Assembly: GCF_000003815.2 (NCBI RefSeq)
Contig: NC_049985.1
Span: forward strand, 3,552,157-3,616,156
Source of the DNA: Branchiostoma floridae
Lineage: Eukaryota; Chordata; Leptocardii; Amphioxiformes; Branchiostomatidae
DNA: 64,000 bases
Direction: 5' to 3'
Shown: positions 1 through 12,114 of the stretch, one piece after another
Position numbering within the stretch: the stretch's first letter is position 1
Layout of the letters: each line of letters opens with the position of its first letter
Position numbers and translations under genes: made by a program
The notes under the pieces: model-generated
Database searches by the model: none
The model's input: only the letters and a program-made list of their open reading frames with translations
What the model was told of the DNA's origin: nothing

Positions 1-958
1 ATATAGCTGGGGGCTGTCTAAGTGCATCTTGTCCCTTCTGACAAGAGAAATGGATTTTTTCAAAGTTTTGAAATGTACCAGGGGTTATCATTCAGCTCGT
101 TGTAGCCTCAGGTCTCATAATATTGATTCCAGTACTTACTAAGTCTAGAAGTATGTCATACACTTTCTTCTCTTTGTCAGCCATTGGACAAAAAATTAGC
201 TCTGCTTTGGGATTGATAAAAAGTTTCTCGCTTTTTGTGCTACTTTCAAAGCCGTGCTTCTCTTTGTCAGCCATTTCACAACTTTAGTCCTACATGTATT
301 AGCTGAGACTGCTTTGTAATTGGTAAAAAGTTTCTTGCTTTTATGTGCCACTCTCAAAGCTGGGAGACTAGTAAGTCTTGGGGCTAAAGTGCAGTCATTG
401 CAGTTGCTAAGGACAAACCAATAGATATCCTTCAAGTTGGTTCTTTCACAACTTGGAGAAGTGATTTAGCAAGAAGCCAGTTCTGAAATAGAGAACTGGT
501 AGGAAAGAATGTACAGACCTTCCCCAAAGGCTATGTATGACATTGTGTTCATCCTCCTGAGTTGAGGATTATTTTTATAAGATTTCAGAACCAGCAAAGA
601 AAGAATTTAAATAAATCATTCAAAGTTTTGACAATTGTACAGTCAAGGCAAAAGCATTCCACCCAAATGTTCCATATATCAATGTTCAGTATACAAGTTA
701 AGTGACATTTTGCGCACCATTTCCTAGGGGATTAACATCAAGTACTCCAGACCTAGTGGCTCTGCTGTAGCAAGAGAAGAAATTCTTGGACAATCTCCAA
801 ACTTTGAGGAGACAGCCTAATTGACTGGAACTCCATTGAAATGGACTGTATAACAACACAGGGCAAAGGTGTCTACTAAAGCATTTTTTGCCATTTGTGC
901 TTATCTTTCTAAACCCATAGGGAAATAAGTAGTGTCTTTGAACTGTCATAGACCCCGT
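1..958. other. Intergenic, short internal duplication
   Basis: No gene is recognised. Between about 165 and 360 a segment of roughly 110 bp occurs twice in diverged form. Both copies carry a TCTCTTTGTCAGCCAT-like start and an 'aaaaagtttctcgctttt'-like core. The short open frames here repeat similar peptides only because the DNA is duplicated. Confidence 0.4.
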
Positions 959-1140
959 TCCCACCAGGGTTCGCTCAGGTAGTGGGACCGCGTGGTGCAA
1001 TCAGCAGCACGTTTGACTCAAATCCAGAAGGTTCTGAGTTCAAACCTTGCCGTGTCACCGATCTTGTACCCTTGGGAAATGCACTTTCCACGACTTTTCT
1101 CACTTCACTCAAGTGAAAAATGAGTATAAAGGCTACAAAG
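959..1140 (+). repeat. tRNA-derived SINE-like copy
   Basis: A diverged tRNA-like head contains GTGGTGCAATCAGCAGCAC, resembling box A, and GGTTCTGAGTTCAAACC, resembling box B. It is followed by a body with CTTGTACCCTTGGGAAATGC. The same body motif recurs at 2640-2690 and in weaker form near 14690. CCTTGGG-AAGGCAC bodies are common in metazoan tRNA-derived SINEs. The boxes are degenerate, so this is an old, probably inactive copy. The ends are approximate. Confidence 0.6.
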
Positions 1141-1372
1141 GTCTTCAGCAAGTTGAAGTTGGTAGCCTCAAAACAAAAGAAGGTACAGATTCTCATGGAA
1201 GCTCATCTGTGTTGGAAGTAACTAAACTTTCTTACGACACAAAAGTACACACGGATCAAATTTTCAACGACCACTGTTGCCTTTTTCAGGCTCAATACTG
1301 ATGACCAATCACTTCAGAATGTAAGCTCACAAGAGTTACAGACACGTGATCTTCTGGATTCATGGTGTCAGC

Positions 1373-1805
1373 TAGGGCTGGGTATCGGTACAGCGTACCG
1401 GTACAAAACCGTTTTTTCTTATTGGACCGGTCCAGAAAAACCGGACCCGAAAAAATTAGGTGGACCGGATGTTGGACCGGTTAGAAGATTAACATATTAT
1501 TTGATCAGGCATTCACACGTTTTGGCGCTTGCTGGTGGAAGAAAATAACAAGAGTGAAGTAGAGTAGAGTTTATTGTCATTTCTACCAAGTTTTACAGTC
1601 AATCGTACAGGTGCAGTTGGCGTTGCAGGATTTTAAAACACCAGTGTAAGTCCAATACTCCACCAAACAGTTTTCTTTGTAGTGAAATGGACCATTGGTA
1701 TGAGTCATACTGAATCAGGTCCAGGTTCAGGTCCGGACCTGGACCTGATCCTTTGCACCTGAACCGGACCTGGACCTGAATTTTCTGTACCGGTACCCAG
1801 CCCTA
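1373..1805. mobile_element. hAT-type MITE, complete, with 8-bp target duplication
   Basis: The element begins TAGGGCTGGGTATCGGTAC and ends GTACCGGTACCCAGCCCTA, a long terminal inverted repeat. A perfect 8-bp direct repeat, GTGTCAGC, flanks it at 1365-1372 and 1806-1813. The 8-bp duplication and TAGGGCTGGG-type termini fit hAT elements. The 433-bp interior has no transposase, so it is non-autonomous. The interior carries nested GGTCC/GGACC palindromes near both ends. A close second copy lies at 33511-33923 in the same orientation. Confidence 0.9.
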
Positions 1806-1813
1806 GTGTCAGC

Positions 1814-2575
1814 AATTAGTCAAACGTGCCAGAAAGTTTATAATGCCTGCCGTCTCTGTTCAGTGATGGTTGGAGTGCCCTGACGTCTATGGCCTCCTTT
1901 ATACCACTGAACAGATTCGTTAGAATTGTCCAAACCGGCTCTGATAGGGGATTAATCTGGATTTATTGAATCCAGATCTGAAGGTAGATTTGGCAGATCA
2001 AATTGGGATTAAATCTGTGCCTGGGTAACGTTAAATCCCAATTTGTAAATCGAATTTGAAAATAGATCAATCAAAGTATAAAGTTTTTGACCCTTTTTTT
2101 ATGACTTTGTGTCTTGATCATGAATCAACTTGCTGTAATAATGTTTTGGAGACATCTGGTATCCGTGGCATTGCTTTTGGCTGTCTCAGTGCATCTCAGT
2201 CTCAGTGCAGTCTGTCCCAGTTGGAAAGAAAAGGTGGTGCATTGTTGATAACATCAAATTCTGCAGGAAAGTAATCAATAGTGGATATTGCTTTAGGCCT
2301 TGTGTATGGATGTACAATACTAAGCTTTCTCTTACATACATGAAGTTTGAAAGGAAATTGGTATTCTGTCAGTAGTATTGACAACATATCATTGAATGAG
2401 GCAAGATAACACATTTCTTAAGAGTGTATTACAAAGTTTAATTGAGTGATAAATGTATACATCGTAGCTTCTATTCATCCAAAGTCCCCTGATTCATCTA
2501 CAAACATTATGTTGTTGATTTTGCTGAATTCTCTAACTGGGACGGATCGATGTGTCATCAGTGTAAGTATTGAAC
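1814..2575. other. Intergenic, no gene seen
   Basis: There is no convincing coding frame. A short AT-rich stretch at 1950-2060 has imperfect inverted repeats around 'aaatccagat' and 'aaatcccaattt', which may be the remains of a small foldback repeat. Nothing else is recognisable. Confidence 0.3.
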
Positions 2576-2581
2576 GGAGTT

Positions 2582-2720
2582 AGTGGGATTGTGTGGCACA
2601 GCGGCAGAGTGTTTGTCGCATATCCCAGGTCCTGTGTTGATGATATGTTGCCGATCTTGTGCCCTTGGGAAAGGCACTTTGCTCAACTTTCCCCACTTAT
2701 TATTATATATTATAGTCATT
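2582..2720 (+). repeat. tRNA-derived SINE-like copy
   Basis: A head resembling tRNA box A (TGTGGCACAGCGGCAGAGTG) precedes a CTTGTGCCCTTGGGAAAGGC body, matching the copy at 959-1140 and better preserved in the body. Box B is poor. This is a degenerate copy with approximate ends. Confidence 0.6.
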
Positions 2721-2884
2721 TGAATCGTAAAAAGTACTTATCAAAGGTAAAATCCACCCAAAATCTTTGCAGATCACCTTTACATTTTAAAGCTTTTACC
2801 TCTTTTGTTCATCTGAAAATGCCCCCTGCTGACAGAAAGATGTGGATACCAGGAAACACCTGAGAAGTCAAGAGCGTTGAGAGA

Positions 2885-4575
2885 AAATCCAAATTCCCAA
2901 GAAACCCAGGCACAGTGTGGTGTCCTTTGATCTCCTTGGCTTGCTGATCTCTTCCAGGATTTACCCAGATCGATCAGTCTTATTAGTCCACAGAGACAGC
3001 AAAGGCCTGGCAAATACATGATGACCATCATTGGTACAGTGTGAACTCAAAGTTGCTGTAACAGAAGAGTAGCTCTTCTCAATGTTAGGTACTTTCATGA
3101 TAGACAACCTGTCCTTGGTGCTGAAAATTCAAGTATAAAGCCATTACAATGGGCACTAAGCAAATCTTTGCAGATCACCTAAATCTACAACAGAATTTAC
3201 CAAAGAATGATATTATTGTAAATCTTGTAGCTCTTTAGTTCATCTGACGATGCCCCCTGCTGACAGAAAGGTGTGCATACCCGGAAACGCCTGAGAAGTC
3301 AAAATCTGAATTCCCAGTGCACAGTGTGGTGTCTTTTCATCTCCTTTGTGAGCTAATCTCTTGCAGGATTTCCCCAGATCGATCAGTCTTAGTCCACAGC
3401 AGGGTTCTAGCCAGAATCCGTCCTTTAGTCTTTTGATGGAATTTTGCTGCTAGGGATGGACAAAAATGTTGCCCATTCCGTCCTCTGTGACGGATAAAAA
3501 TCGGTATATAAAGAATATCATTTCAACCAAGCTGAGTCTACCAGCAAAATTTGCAGCAATTTTGAAATAGAGGGGTCTAGATTTCAAAATTTTCCCAGGG
3601 AGAATGCCCCTGGACCCCCATAGGATCGTTGCACCTTCGACAGGATTTCCATTCAAAATCCAGGGGATGGAAAAAAATTCAGGCTGGCTAGAACACTGGT
3701 TCACAGGGAATGAATTTCATAGCTAACCAGGCAGTTGGATAAAAATGACTTCTAAATTTCCCAAGTGATCTTTCCTTTGAACCCAGCCACAGTATGGTGT
3801 CTTCTAATCTCCTTGGCTTGCTGATCTCTTTCCGGATTCACCAGATTGATCAGTCTTACTCCACAGAGCAAAAATTTCATAGGTAACCATGCAGTTGAAT
3901 AAAAATTGCTTCTAAATTTGAAATTATGTTTCCTTTAACCAAGGCACAGTGCGGTGTCTTCTAATATCTTTTACTAGTTAATCTCTTCCTGGATTTCTGC
4001 AGATCAATCACTTTTAGTCCACGGGGCATGAATTTTGTAGGCAACCGGGATAAAAATGGCTAAGCCTTCTAAATTTCCCAAATGATCTTTCCTTTTAATC
4101 CAGGCACAGTGTGGTGTCTTCTAATCTCTTTTGCTAGCTGATCTCTTCCTGGATGTCCCCAGATCAATCAGTCTTACTCCACAGGGCATGGATTTCATAG
4201 GTAACCAGGATAAAAATGGCTAAGCCTTCTAAATTTCCCAAATGATCTTTCCTTTTAACCCAGGCACAGTGAGGCGTCTTCTAATCTCTTTGGCTAGCTG
4301 ATCTCTTCCTATATATTCCTTGATCAATCAGTCTTACTCCATAGAGCAAAGATTTCATAGGTAACCATGCAGTTGGATAAAAATGGCTTTTAAATTTCCC
4401 AAATGATCTTTCCTTTTAACTGAGGCACAGCGTGATGTCCTCTAATCTCTTTTGCTAGCTGATCTCTTCCTGGATGTTCCTGGATCAATTAGTCTTGCTC
4501 CACAGAATAAGGAATTTTTATTAAGTAACCAGGCCCATGAGAGCATAAAGATGGATAAAAAGTTGTTTGAAATTC
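2885..4575. repeat. Tandem array, unit about 160 bp
   Basis: The phrase GCACAGTGTGGTGTCTTCTA and variants recur near 2912, 3319, 3789, 3946, 4105, 4264 and 4427. The last five are spaced 157-163 bp apart. Each is followed by CTGATCTCTTCCTGGAT, a GATCAATCAGTCTTA stretch and a 'taggtaaccaggcagttggataaaaatggc' stretch. The first two copies are separated by unrelated sequence. The units have no conserved open frame, so this is noncoding tandem DNA. Confidence 0.85.
3025..3165. repeat. Outlying unit of the 4.9-6.1 kb array
   Basis: This segment holds a 'gttgctgtaacagaagag' stretch, GGTACTTTCATGATAGACAA and CCTGTCCTTGGTGCTGAAAA. These match the units of the array at 4860-6120 rather than the surrounding 160-bp family. 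Its position inside the other array shows that the two families are interleaved. Confidence 0.6.
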
Positions 4576-4859
4576 TTAATTTCCCAATCGGTATCTTATT
4601 CAACAAAAGATGCTAGAATATTGCATTTTGTTTCACAAAGGAGCTACTTCATCCACAAACATAATGGTATCATTATATCTGAATAATCTTACTCGAGTTG
4701 TTGGTAATTTTGCCCTAATATCTTTCTTACAATATCAAGAGCCTATTTTAGAACCCTTCATTCTAAAACTTAGTATAAAGTCATTACAATGGGTATGATG
4801 CATAAAGTACAAAACTGTACAATCTTTCTCAACTAAAGGACAGGAAAATTTAGCAACTA

Positions 4860-6125
4860 ATGCAATGAGTTTTTGACCATCAAGGTGCTGGAACAGAATA
4901 TTAACTCTTCTCCCAATTCATACTTTGAAGATGACCTGTCCTTGGTACTGAAAGGTCAAGTATAAAGCCATTACAAAGGGCATGAAGCATTAATAAGTGC
5001 AAATCTGTACAAAAATTGTCAACTGGAGGATGGGATAGCGCTAGCTAAAGTGTGGCCTCTGCCTTTAAGGTTGTCCGATGCTATAATATCTTCTCTGCAT
5101 TTGGTACTTTGATGACAGACATCCTGACCTTGGAACTGAATGTTCAAGCGTAAAATCATTACACGAGCATAGGACGAGCAAATATATAATTGATATCATT
5201 GATACAGTGTAAACTCTACCTTCAAGGTTGCTGTGTCAGATGAGCAACTCTTCTCTGCATAAGGTACTTTGATGATAGAGTACCTGGCCTTGGTATTGAA
5301 AATGAAAGCATACATGGGGCATGAACCATTAAGTGCAAATCTGAGCAAAACTTCTCATATAGCACTAGCTATAGTGTGGCCTTTACTGTCAAGTATGCCC
5401 AATACTGTAATATAGGTTATCTTCTCTGCATTTGGTACTTTGAAGACAGACAGCCTGGCCTTGTTACTGAATGTTCAAGTGTAAATTGTTACAGGACTGG
5501 CAAATATATAATTGATATCATTGATACAGTATGAACTCTACCTTCAAGGTCACTGTGACAGAAGAGCAACTCATCCCTGCATAAGGTACTTTGATGATAG
5601 ACTACCTGGCCTTGGTATTGAAAATTAAAGCATACATGGGGCACGAACCATTAAGTGCAAAGCTGAGAAAAGCTTCTCAAGTAAAAGATGGGAATATAGC
5701 TCTAGCTACAGTGTGGCCTCTACCTTTGAGGATGCCCGATACCGCAACAGGTAATCTTCTCTGTATTAGGTACTTTGAAGACAGACAGCCTGGCCTTGGT
5801 ACTGAGTGTTCAAGTGTAAAATCATTGCACAAGCATAGGACAGGCAAATATATAATTGATATCATTAATATAGTATGACCTCTACCTTCAAGGTTGCTGT
5901 AAAAAGAGAGTAACTCCGGTCTGTGTTTTAATGATAGACATAGACCTGGCCTTGGTGCTGAAAATTTGAGCGTAACATCATTATGCAAAACTGAGCAAAA
6001 ATCACAAATAAAGGACAGGGAAACACAGTATTGCACTAATACAGTGTGTGTAATACTGTAACAAGAGAGTAACTCTTCTCCGCATTAGGTACTTTGATGA
6101 TAGATGACCCATTTCTGATACCAGA
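4860..6125. repeat. Higher-order tandem array, about 330 bp (2 x ~165 bp)
   Basis: GGTACTTTGA recurs near 5104, 5264, 5437, 5586, 5771 and 6089, followed by 'gacagcctggccttggtactgaa'-like text. Alternate copies are more alike: 5104, 5437 and 5771 share one version (about 333 bp apart), while 5264 and 5586 share another (about 322 bp apart). This is the signature of a two-subunit higher-order repeat. Open frames across it are short and not in register with the repeat. Confidence 0.8.
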
Positions 6126-6139
6126 TGGCTCCCCATTTC

Positions 6140-6860
6140 CCCTTAGTGCACACCGGGCTGGTAATGTTCACAGGGAGAGTTATGGTGCTACATGCCCTTG
6201 CCCTTGGCGTTAAGTACTCTTCTACGTAAAATCAATGTAAGGATTCAACATGTATATAAGAAAGGCCACTAGTACTGTAGTGTATGTACAATGTATGCTG
6301 CTATTTACAATCCTGCCTTAGTGCACACAGGTCTGGTAATCTTCACAGAAAGAAACATAGTAGTTACATACCATTGGCGTTAAGTACTATTCTAAGTAAA
6401 ATCAATGTAAGGACTCTACATGTAAATAAGAGAGGCCACTAGTACTGTAGTGTATGTACATTTGTATGTTGGTATTTACAATCCCCTTGTAGTGCACACA
6501 TGTCTGGTAATATTTACAGAAAGAAACATAGTAGTTACATACCCTTGGCATTAAGTACTCTTCTACTTAAAATCAATGTGAGGACTCTACATGTATATAA
6601 GTGTGTCCAGGCCACTTGCACTGTGGTGGATGTATGTTGGTATTTACAATATACATTCCCCCCTTAGTGCACACAGGTCTGGCAATGTTCACAGAAAGAA
6701 ATATAGTGCTGACGTTACATGCTTTTTGCATTAAGAACCCATGTAGCTAGAATTGATGTTAAGACTGTATATAAGTGTAGTGACAGGTGTATGTTGTTAA
6801 ATGTGTAATTCTATTTACAATTTACAGTACACATAGGGCTGATAATGTTCACATTAAGAA
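6140..6860. repeat. Tandem array, unit about 173 bp
   Basis: AGTGCACACAGGTCTGGTAAT recurs, with changes, near 6145, 6320, 6491 and 6666, and in degraded form near 6825. The spacing is 171-175 bp. Each unit continues with an ACAGAAAGAAACATAG stretch, TTAAGTACTCTTCTA and GTATATAAG. It follows the 330-bp array almost without a gap. Confidence 0.85.
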
Positions 6861-6899
6861 ATGAAGTGTTTTGTTTTGTGTACTTTTCCAGGTTCAAGG

Positions 6900-7110
6900 T
6901 AACATGACATGAGGTAAAAGTATTGTTATTGAGCAGACATCATAAAAGCAGAGGGCAGAGAGGAGAACTTGAATATGACAGTATTCATTACATAAAACTG
7001 CGTGAACCAAGGCATGTTCCTGGTCCTCAAGCTTATATGTTACTTTAATGTTTTTCCGTTAAAAAATCCCAACCAAGAAATCCAGCAAATCAAATTGATG
7101 TCTCATATCC
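6900..7110 (-). mobile_element. MITE family A, degraded copy
   Basis: It contains CATAAAAGCAGAGGGCAGAG and AACCAAGGCATGTTCCTGGT, which are interior landmarks of the family seen complete at 35077-35296. It ends with AACCAAGAAATC and an AAATCAAATTGATGT-like terminus. The left terminus is not recognisable. A possible second terminus fragment lies near 7160-7190. Confidence 0.6.
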
Positions 7111-7540
7111 TTTTGAGGCCAAGATTTTAGTTTCAACTTACCTTTAATGTTCTTTTGGAAACCTCGAAACCAAGTGATCAGATTGATGTGTACTATTAGC
7201 CTTGTTTCTGCCTTCCCTGGGCACCAATTATGCATCATTTCCACCTTAAAACCATTTCCCTCGACAGTAAGTAATTATCACCTACCAAAACCCACGGGGA
7301 AATACCGGCCTTGATTGCAAGTACATTTCCTTCTCTACCTTTTGAAACACGGAGGGAAGCCGCTTCGTCTTGGGAGGCTGAATCGTCTGTGCTTTTAAGC
7401 CATCTTGCCAGAATGAGAAAACTCAGCAATTTGGAACCTCTTAAGGCTTCCATGTGGCAGGACCCCATCTGTGATCGCTGTCTTAAGTGCTGTCTGGCCC
7501 CTTGTGGTCTCCTTTACAGCAATTCTTCATAGCATACGAC
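7111..7540. other. Intergenic, no gene seen
   Basis: Overlapping short frames on both strands (about 60-77 codons) have no recognisable domains. I see no repeat structure beyond the possible family A terminus near 7160-7190. Confidence 0.3.
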
Positions 7541-7544
7541 TACG

Positions 7545-7740
7545 GGTACTGGTACAGTGTTCCGGTGCAGAACCGTTTTTTTCTTGTTGGACCGGTCCAG
7601 AAAAAACGGACCGGAAAAAAATTATTGGACCGGATGTTGAACCGATTCGAAAATGAACAGATTAAAGATCCAAGAAAAGAACAAGAGTGAAGTAGAGGAG
7701 AATTGAAAGCAAACACGATTGTTACTTTTGCCAACCAAAG
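7545..7740. mobile_element. hAT-type MITE, truncated and diverged copy
   Basis: The sequence follows the left half of the elements at 1373 and 33511: a GGTACTGGTACAGTGTTCCG stretch, TTGGACCGGTCCAGAAAAA, GACCGGATGTTGAACCGATT and a GAGTGAAGTAGAG stretch. The TAGGGCTGGG terminus and the whole right half are missing. It is clearly older than the two complete copies. Confidence 0.75.
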
Positions 7741-8134
7741 TCATATTTTGGGTAGGAGTACTAAGTGTGTATGTATCTTTTAGTCACAAGGATAACTCAG
7801 AAGAACAGCTAGACGGATTAGTTTTATTTTTGGTGTATTGGTAGGATGTGACAAAAACTGGAAATGATTATCCCCTAGTGGCTTGCTTTGGTACCGCAGC
7901 AGAAATGCTGGTTTCAGTATCTCTTCTGATTTTTTGGTGGCAGATACATTTATTTGATGTTAACAAAGCGTTTTACGTTTGGGTTGTGTTATATGTTTTG
8001 TATGTAAATGTACATGTATATGACAAGTTTAATCTGCTCTCCTGGTCTTCTCTACAGGCCAGAGACTTCATAGGCAAGGTTTGATGCCGTTTTGAGCTAT
8101 GGTCACAACAATTTGATGGGCTTGTTGTTGAACT

Positions 8135-8311
8135 TTAGAAATTCTAAACTCATGTACAATGTACGCAGCCTTTGTACAGTCACACAGTTTCAAGGATTGC
8201 ATATGAAAAGTTTAAAGTTTTCCTGACAGCCCTCTGTTTTTGTCTTGAAATCTTGCTGCATTTTCTCCACAAAATGTCAGAGAACAAGCCAAATGAATTG
8301 GTGTGGCCTAA
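8135..8311. mobile_element. MITE family A, diverged copy
   Basis: It contains AGTTTTCCTGACAGCCCTCTG, corresponding to the family's AAGTTTTCCTCCCTGCCCTC interior. It ends AATTGGTGTGGCC, the characteristic right terminus. The left end is not clear. Confidence 0.6.
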
Positions 8312-8932
8312 GGTAAATAATTCAGAAATAGTGTAGCAAAATGTGTATTTTTATATAAGAGATGAAATAAAGCTTCTAAGGTCATTGGCCTGGTAAAGCT
8401 TAGTTCATCAATGAACAACTCCAGTCCTGATGTTACTCAATCTGATAGCTATTGATTTCATTCTGTAATATCCATCAACTCTAAAGTAGGCCCCCCAAAG
8501 GACCATTGAGGTACGTGTATACTCGGGTTGAATTGCGTTCCTTTGCCTTCAAACCACCTGTTATTTGCCAGTTTGCAGTACGGGTGATGTATCGGTGGAA
8601 CAGAAAGATTGGCCTCAAAAGATCATACATCATATTCAATATCGTCTTATTATGGAGAGCTTGTGCCGCCTGATACGGGGAGCCTTGTTAAAAGGGACAG
8701 AGCATTCATCATTCCTGGTCCTTGATTGGCAGTGGTTAACAACCACTTGTTGGAGCCAGCGAAGTCCACGCCAATTTGATCCATGTTTCTCAGATTTAGG
8801 CCACTCCACCTAAATTTGTTGGTTCTCGGATTGAAAGAATATACTGCAGAAGAGGAATATTGTTATAAATTTAACATAGAGCCAGAAGACTGTAACGTTA
8901 CCTTGGTGCACAAAGTTTTAGGAAGTCACTAT
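8312..8932. other. Intergenic, family A end fragment
   Basis: No gene is seen. At about 8799 a family A left terminus (GGCCACTCCACC, then TTGGTTCTCGGA) starts but has no matching right half. It is therefore a fragment. Confidence 0.35.
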
Positions 8933-8934
8933 TA

Positions 8935-9141
8935 ACGCTAGTTCACCTTTATCCGTTGGGTAACCTATATCCGTTGCTTTTAAAAAAAGGTTATTTGGGG
9001 ATATCACGTTGCAGTTTAAAATTGCAATATTTTCTGTACATTGCAGTTTAAAACTACCGCCCGTCGACTTCATGTGCCTAAAAACCCTGTTTTGAAAAAC
9101 AACGGATATAGGTTACCCCGCGGATAAAAGTGAACTAGCGT
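8935..9141. mobile_element. Foldback MITE family B, copy 1
   Basis: The element starts ACGCTAGTTCACCTTTATCC and ends GGATAAAAGTGAACTAGCGT, with TA on both sides (8933-8934 and 9142-9143). Inner segments are also inverted copies of each other: GGTAACCTATATCCGTTG against CAACGGATATAGGTTACC, and GCAGTTTAAAATTG against a similar right-half stretch. Nearly the whole 207 bp can fold into one hairpin. There is no coding capacity. The TA flank suggests a Tc1/mariner-type mover, which is an inference. Confidence 0.85.
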
Positions 9142-9340
9142 TATACTCCTATCTGTTACTTAATAGTTACCTGTACGTAGACTAGACCTCTGACCCCCAT
9201 GTTCAAAACCTACAAGTTTAACTTATTCTACTCAAGAAGGTTTGTCTTAAGGCTTAGTCTTGTTGTTTCGTTTGAGGTATACGCTAACCATGATGATTTG
9301 AGTTAATTATGTGTATGTGTATGTGAGATGTGTAAATGTA

Positions 9341-9556
9341 ATGCTAGTTCACCTTTATCCGTGGGGTGACCTTTATCCGTTGTCTTTAAAAACAGCACAT
9401 TTAGGAGTATCAAGTCTGCGGACAGTGGTTTTAAATTTGCAGTATTTTCAAAATGTTCTGATTTGAAACCACTGTCTGTCGACTTCATATCCCTAAATAC
9501 GTTTTTTCTTACAAACAACGAATATAGGTTACCCTTGGGTAAAGGTGAACCAGCGT
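9341..9556. mobile_element. Foldback MITE family B, copy 2
   Basis: It is bounded by ATGCTAGTTCACCTTTATCC and AAAGGTGAACCAGCGT with flanking TA at 9339-9340 and 9557-9558. The arms carry GACAGTGGTTTTAAATTTGC and its imperfect complement. It lies 199 bp from copy 1 but differs at many positions, so the pair is not a recent tandem duplicate. Confidence 0.85.
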
Positions 9557-9558
9557 TA

Positions 9559-11610
9559 GGTTTGCATTGGCACCCAATATAAGCTGCCTGGGTTTGCCAT
9601 GTGTTTCATTGGTTGCAATCTCAAAAAATTAAAATACTCTTAGCACTGTGGAGATCGATACATGTATATTGGACTTGGAGCTCCCGATGGTTTGGTTCTC
9701 AGGCTCTGATTGCCCTTACCATCATTCCACTACAGTTTGTTTAACCTGTCATGATTCAGTGACTTTGTTTGTCCCCAGAGAACCAACCAAGCAAATAATC
9801 AACCGTCTCAAGTGCCTTTTATTAACTGCTAGATTAACTGATGTTTTCTATTAAGTGCAGAAATGGATTGCTGTTGTCTCTTCGAACCTTTGACTGTTTG
9901 TTGTGACTGATTTGTTTTGTCCCAATATTTAACATCAGCTTGTACCCTTTTCTTGTTTTTGCATTTTGACAGAAATGTAAGTAAAACATACTTTCAGATG
10001 TTTCATTGCCACTTTCTGATATACATGTATAATGCATGGATTTCACAGGGTTCTTTGAAAAACAGCTTTTTAAAAATCATCGTTCAATGAATAATTGGTG
10101 TTGTACCTTTCAGCATGTAAAAATAATGTTGCATTGTTGTAGGGTTGCAGCAAATGACTTTAACATTACACAAATCCTTAGTTTGGGCCTGTTTGTTGAG
10201 AATCAACATGCAATCAAAGGGTAATTATGAAAGTGTGTGTTACTAATTACCAATTAGGCTGCCAATTTCTGTCACACAACAAGCGGTCATGTTTTGTGCA
10301 GTTGCTGAGAGATAATGATGGCTCCTTGTGGCGGAGGTCACGACACTCAGACCCACTTCCCATGACAGGAGCCTTCCTTTGTTGTCTTTACGACTTGAAA
10401 CAGCGCTGACCCACCGTGGCCACCGGTCAACCGAGAACCCCGGTGTGTGCTTGTGGCTTTCACTATCATGGAACACTGCAGAGGGTGTCATCAGTAACTT
10501 ATGATCTGTGCCAAGCCTCAAAGATTTGTCTGTGACAATGTTTTGTTCTTCTGTTTCTTCCTTGATTTACAATGGTAACATTGATGATACAGGTACTTTG
10601 GAAAGTGTTTTCTACCTAATATATGTAACATTACAGTCTAATGTTACATCATGGAATGAGTGTAATGTTGTGATTTAGTCACAGTTAGATTAAACCGAGA
10701 AAAGTGGAATTCCAAAACTAAAACTGAGCTCTTAACACTGGTTTTACTTGCCACTGATATCCTTCCGTTCTCTTGTGTTCTTTACGGGGTGATTCAGTTT
10801 GACCTTTGTTAGACAAGGTCTTTGGGTTGGAAACTAGAAAATTGAACTGACAGAATTGCTCACAGTGGGTCTAATTTCTTTTTTCACTACAAAGAAATTC
10901 CAATCATTTTTTACTACAAAGAACACCAATTTCGTGTCGAAACCAATCAGTTATGAATTTTACTGGAACTACATGACATTGTATATGTGCCTTGAATTTT
11001 CTTCAAGCATTTTTTATCCTGAATAAAGTTTTGAGTCACTCTGTATCTTATCTACCAGTATTCATTTGACAAAACTGAAAGTAATCATGTTTTGTGTATC
11101 ATTTTCCAACCCTGGAGGCCCCGCACTGGCCAAATCCTCCAGCTTTGCAAACAGCTTTAACTCAATACCTTCAACAGGATAGAGAAAAGAAGATTACTTT
11201 TTCCCCTTTTGACAGGATTTCGCACTGGCCGGATTAAGAAAATCAGATTTGCAAAGAATAACATCTCCCGGGAAGAAAGTATGGGGCCCTGCTAAACTCA
11301 CCGACCAGAAAATCTGACCACCTTGAGGGCCCTGGGAAAAGGAAAATATTGATAATTCAGTGAGACGAGGAGAATAGAGTTGGAAGTGAAGTATGTACAA
11401 CTTTTATTAACATAACAAAGACGAGACGGCATGAGGCTGAAGCTTGAGTGCGTATGGAATGGGAGGAATTGATGTAACGGTGCTTGTCTTTTAGCATAAC
11501 AAAAGTTGCTTAACGCTGTCACAACAAACCACCATTGTCCCATTGCTCTTCAGTTGAGCTGGCTTTCTCCAAATTCACTCGATGCATACACTATTTCATA
11601 GTTCACCAAA
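9559..11610. other. Intergenic, no gene seen
   Basis: About 2 kb of mixed-composition DNA with scattered short frames and no domain, repeat family or RNA gene that I can recognise. A short unit around TGATGATACAGGTACTTTGG and GTAACATTACAG occurs near 10570-10640. Confidence 0.3.
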
Positions 11611-11833
11611 GGCCACTCCAGTTTGATTTCTAGGTTCTCAGATTCTTAGAAAATATGCTTAATTTGAGAAACATGACAGAATTAAAGCATGAGGACCAGG
11701 TTTATATCTTGGCACACTCAGTTTTATGCTGTGAATACAGTCAGATTGAAGTTTTCCTCCCTGTTTTGTGCTCCACTTGCTATTTTTTTCACCTCAAAAT
11801 GTCTGAAAACCAAGGAAGTAAATTGGAGTAGCC
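11611..11833. mobile_element. MITE family A, near-complete copy
   Basis: The left terminus is GGCCACTCCAGTTTGATTTC followed by TAGGTTCTCAGA. The interior has a CATGAGGACCAGGTTTATAT stretch, CACTCAGTTTTATGCTGTGA and AAGTTTTCCTCCCTG. The right terminus is AAACCAAGGAAGTAAATTGG followed by AGTAGCC. It matches the copies at 35077 and 50788 in the same arrangement. Confidence 0.8.
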
Positions 11834-12114
11834 CAAAGTGTGCAAGCGACACAGGCTACAGATCATCGTTCCTCAAAAGAGAGAGTTTGTAGGATGAACA
11901 TCATGCTATAAACAAGGTGACAAATCTATTCACAATTTCATATCATTCAACAACAACATTAACATTAAGCTTTCATCACAAAAAAATATAGTGGATTCAA
12001 GTACTAATTTGCAACCTATTCGGCGTAGTGCGTCACAAAAATAGTGTGCCTGTACAAATTTCAGTTTTTCCAACATATCAAATCTGATTCTTTAATAGCT
12101 TTCTCTCTCAATAT

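Noticed and set aside
2885-6860. CRISPR-like array
   Set aside because: The units are 160-175 bp, diverged and without constant short repeats separated by unique spacers, and the DNA is clearly animal.
8933-9558. Two adjacent family B MITEs as one long inverted-repeat transposon
   Set aside because: Each has its own complete ends and TA flanks, and the 199 bp between them contains no coding or related sequence.
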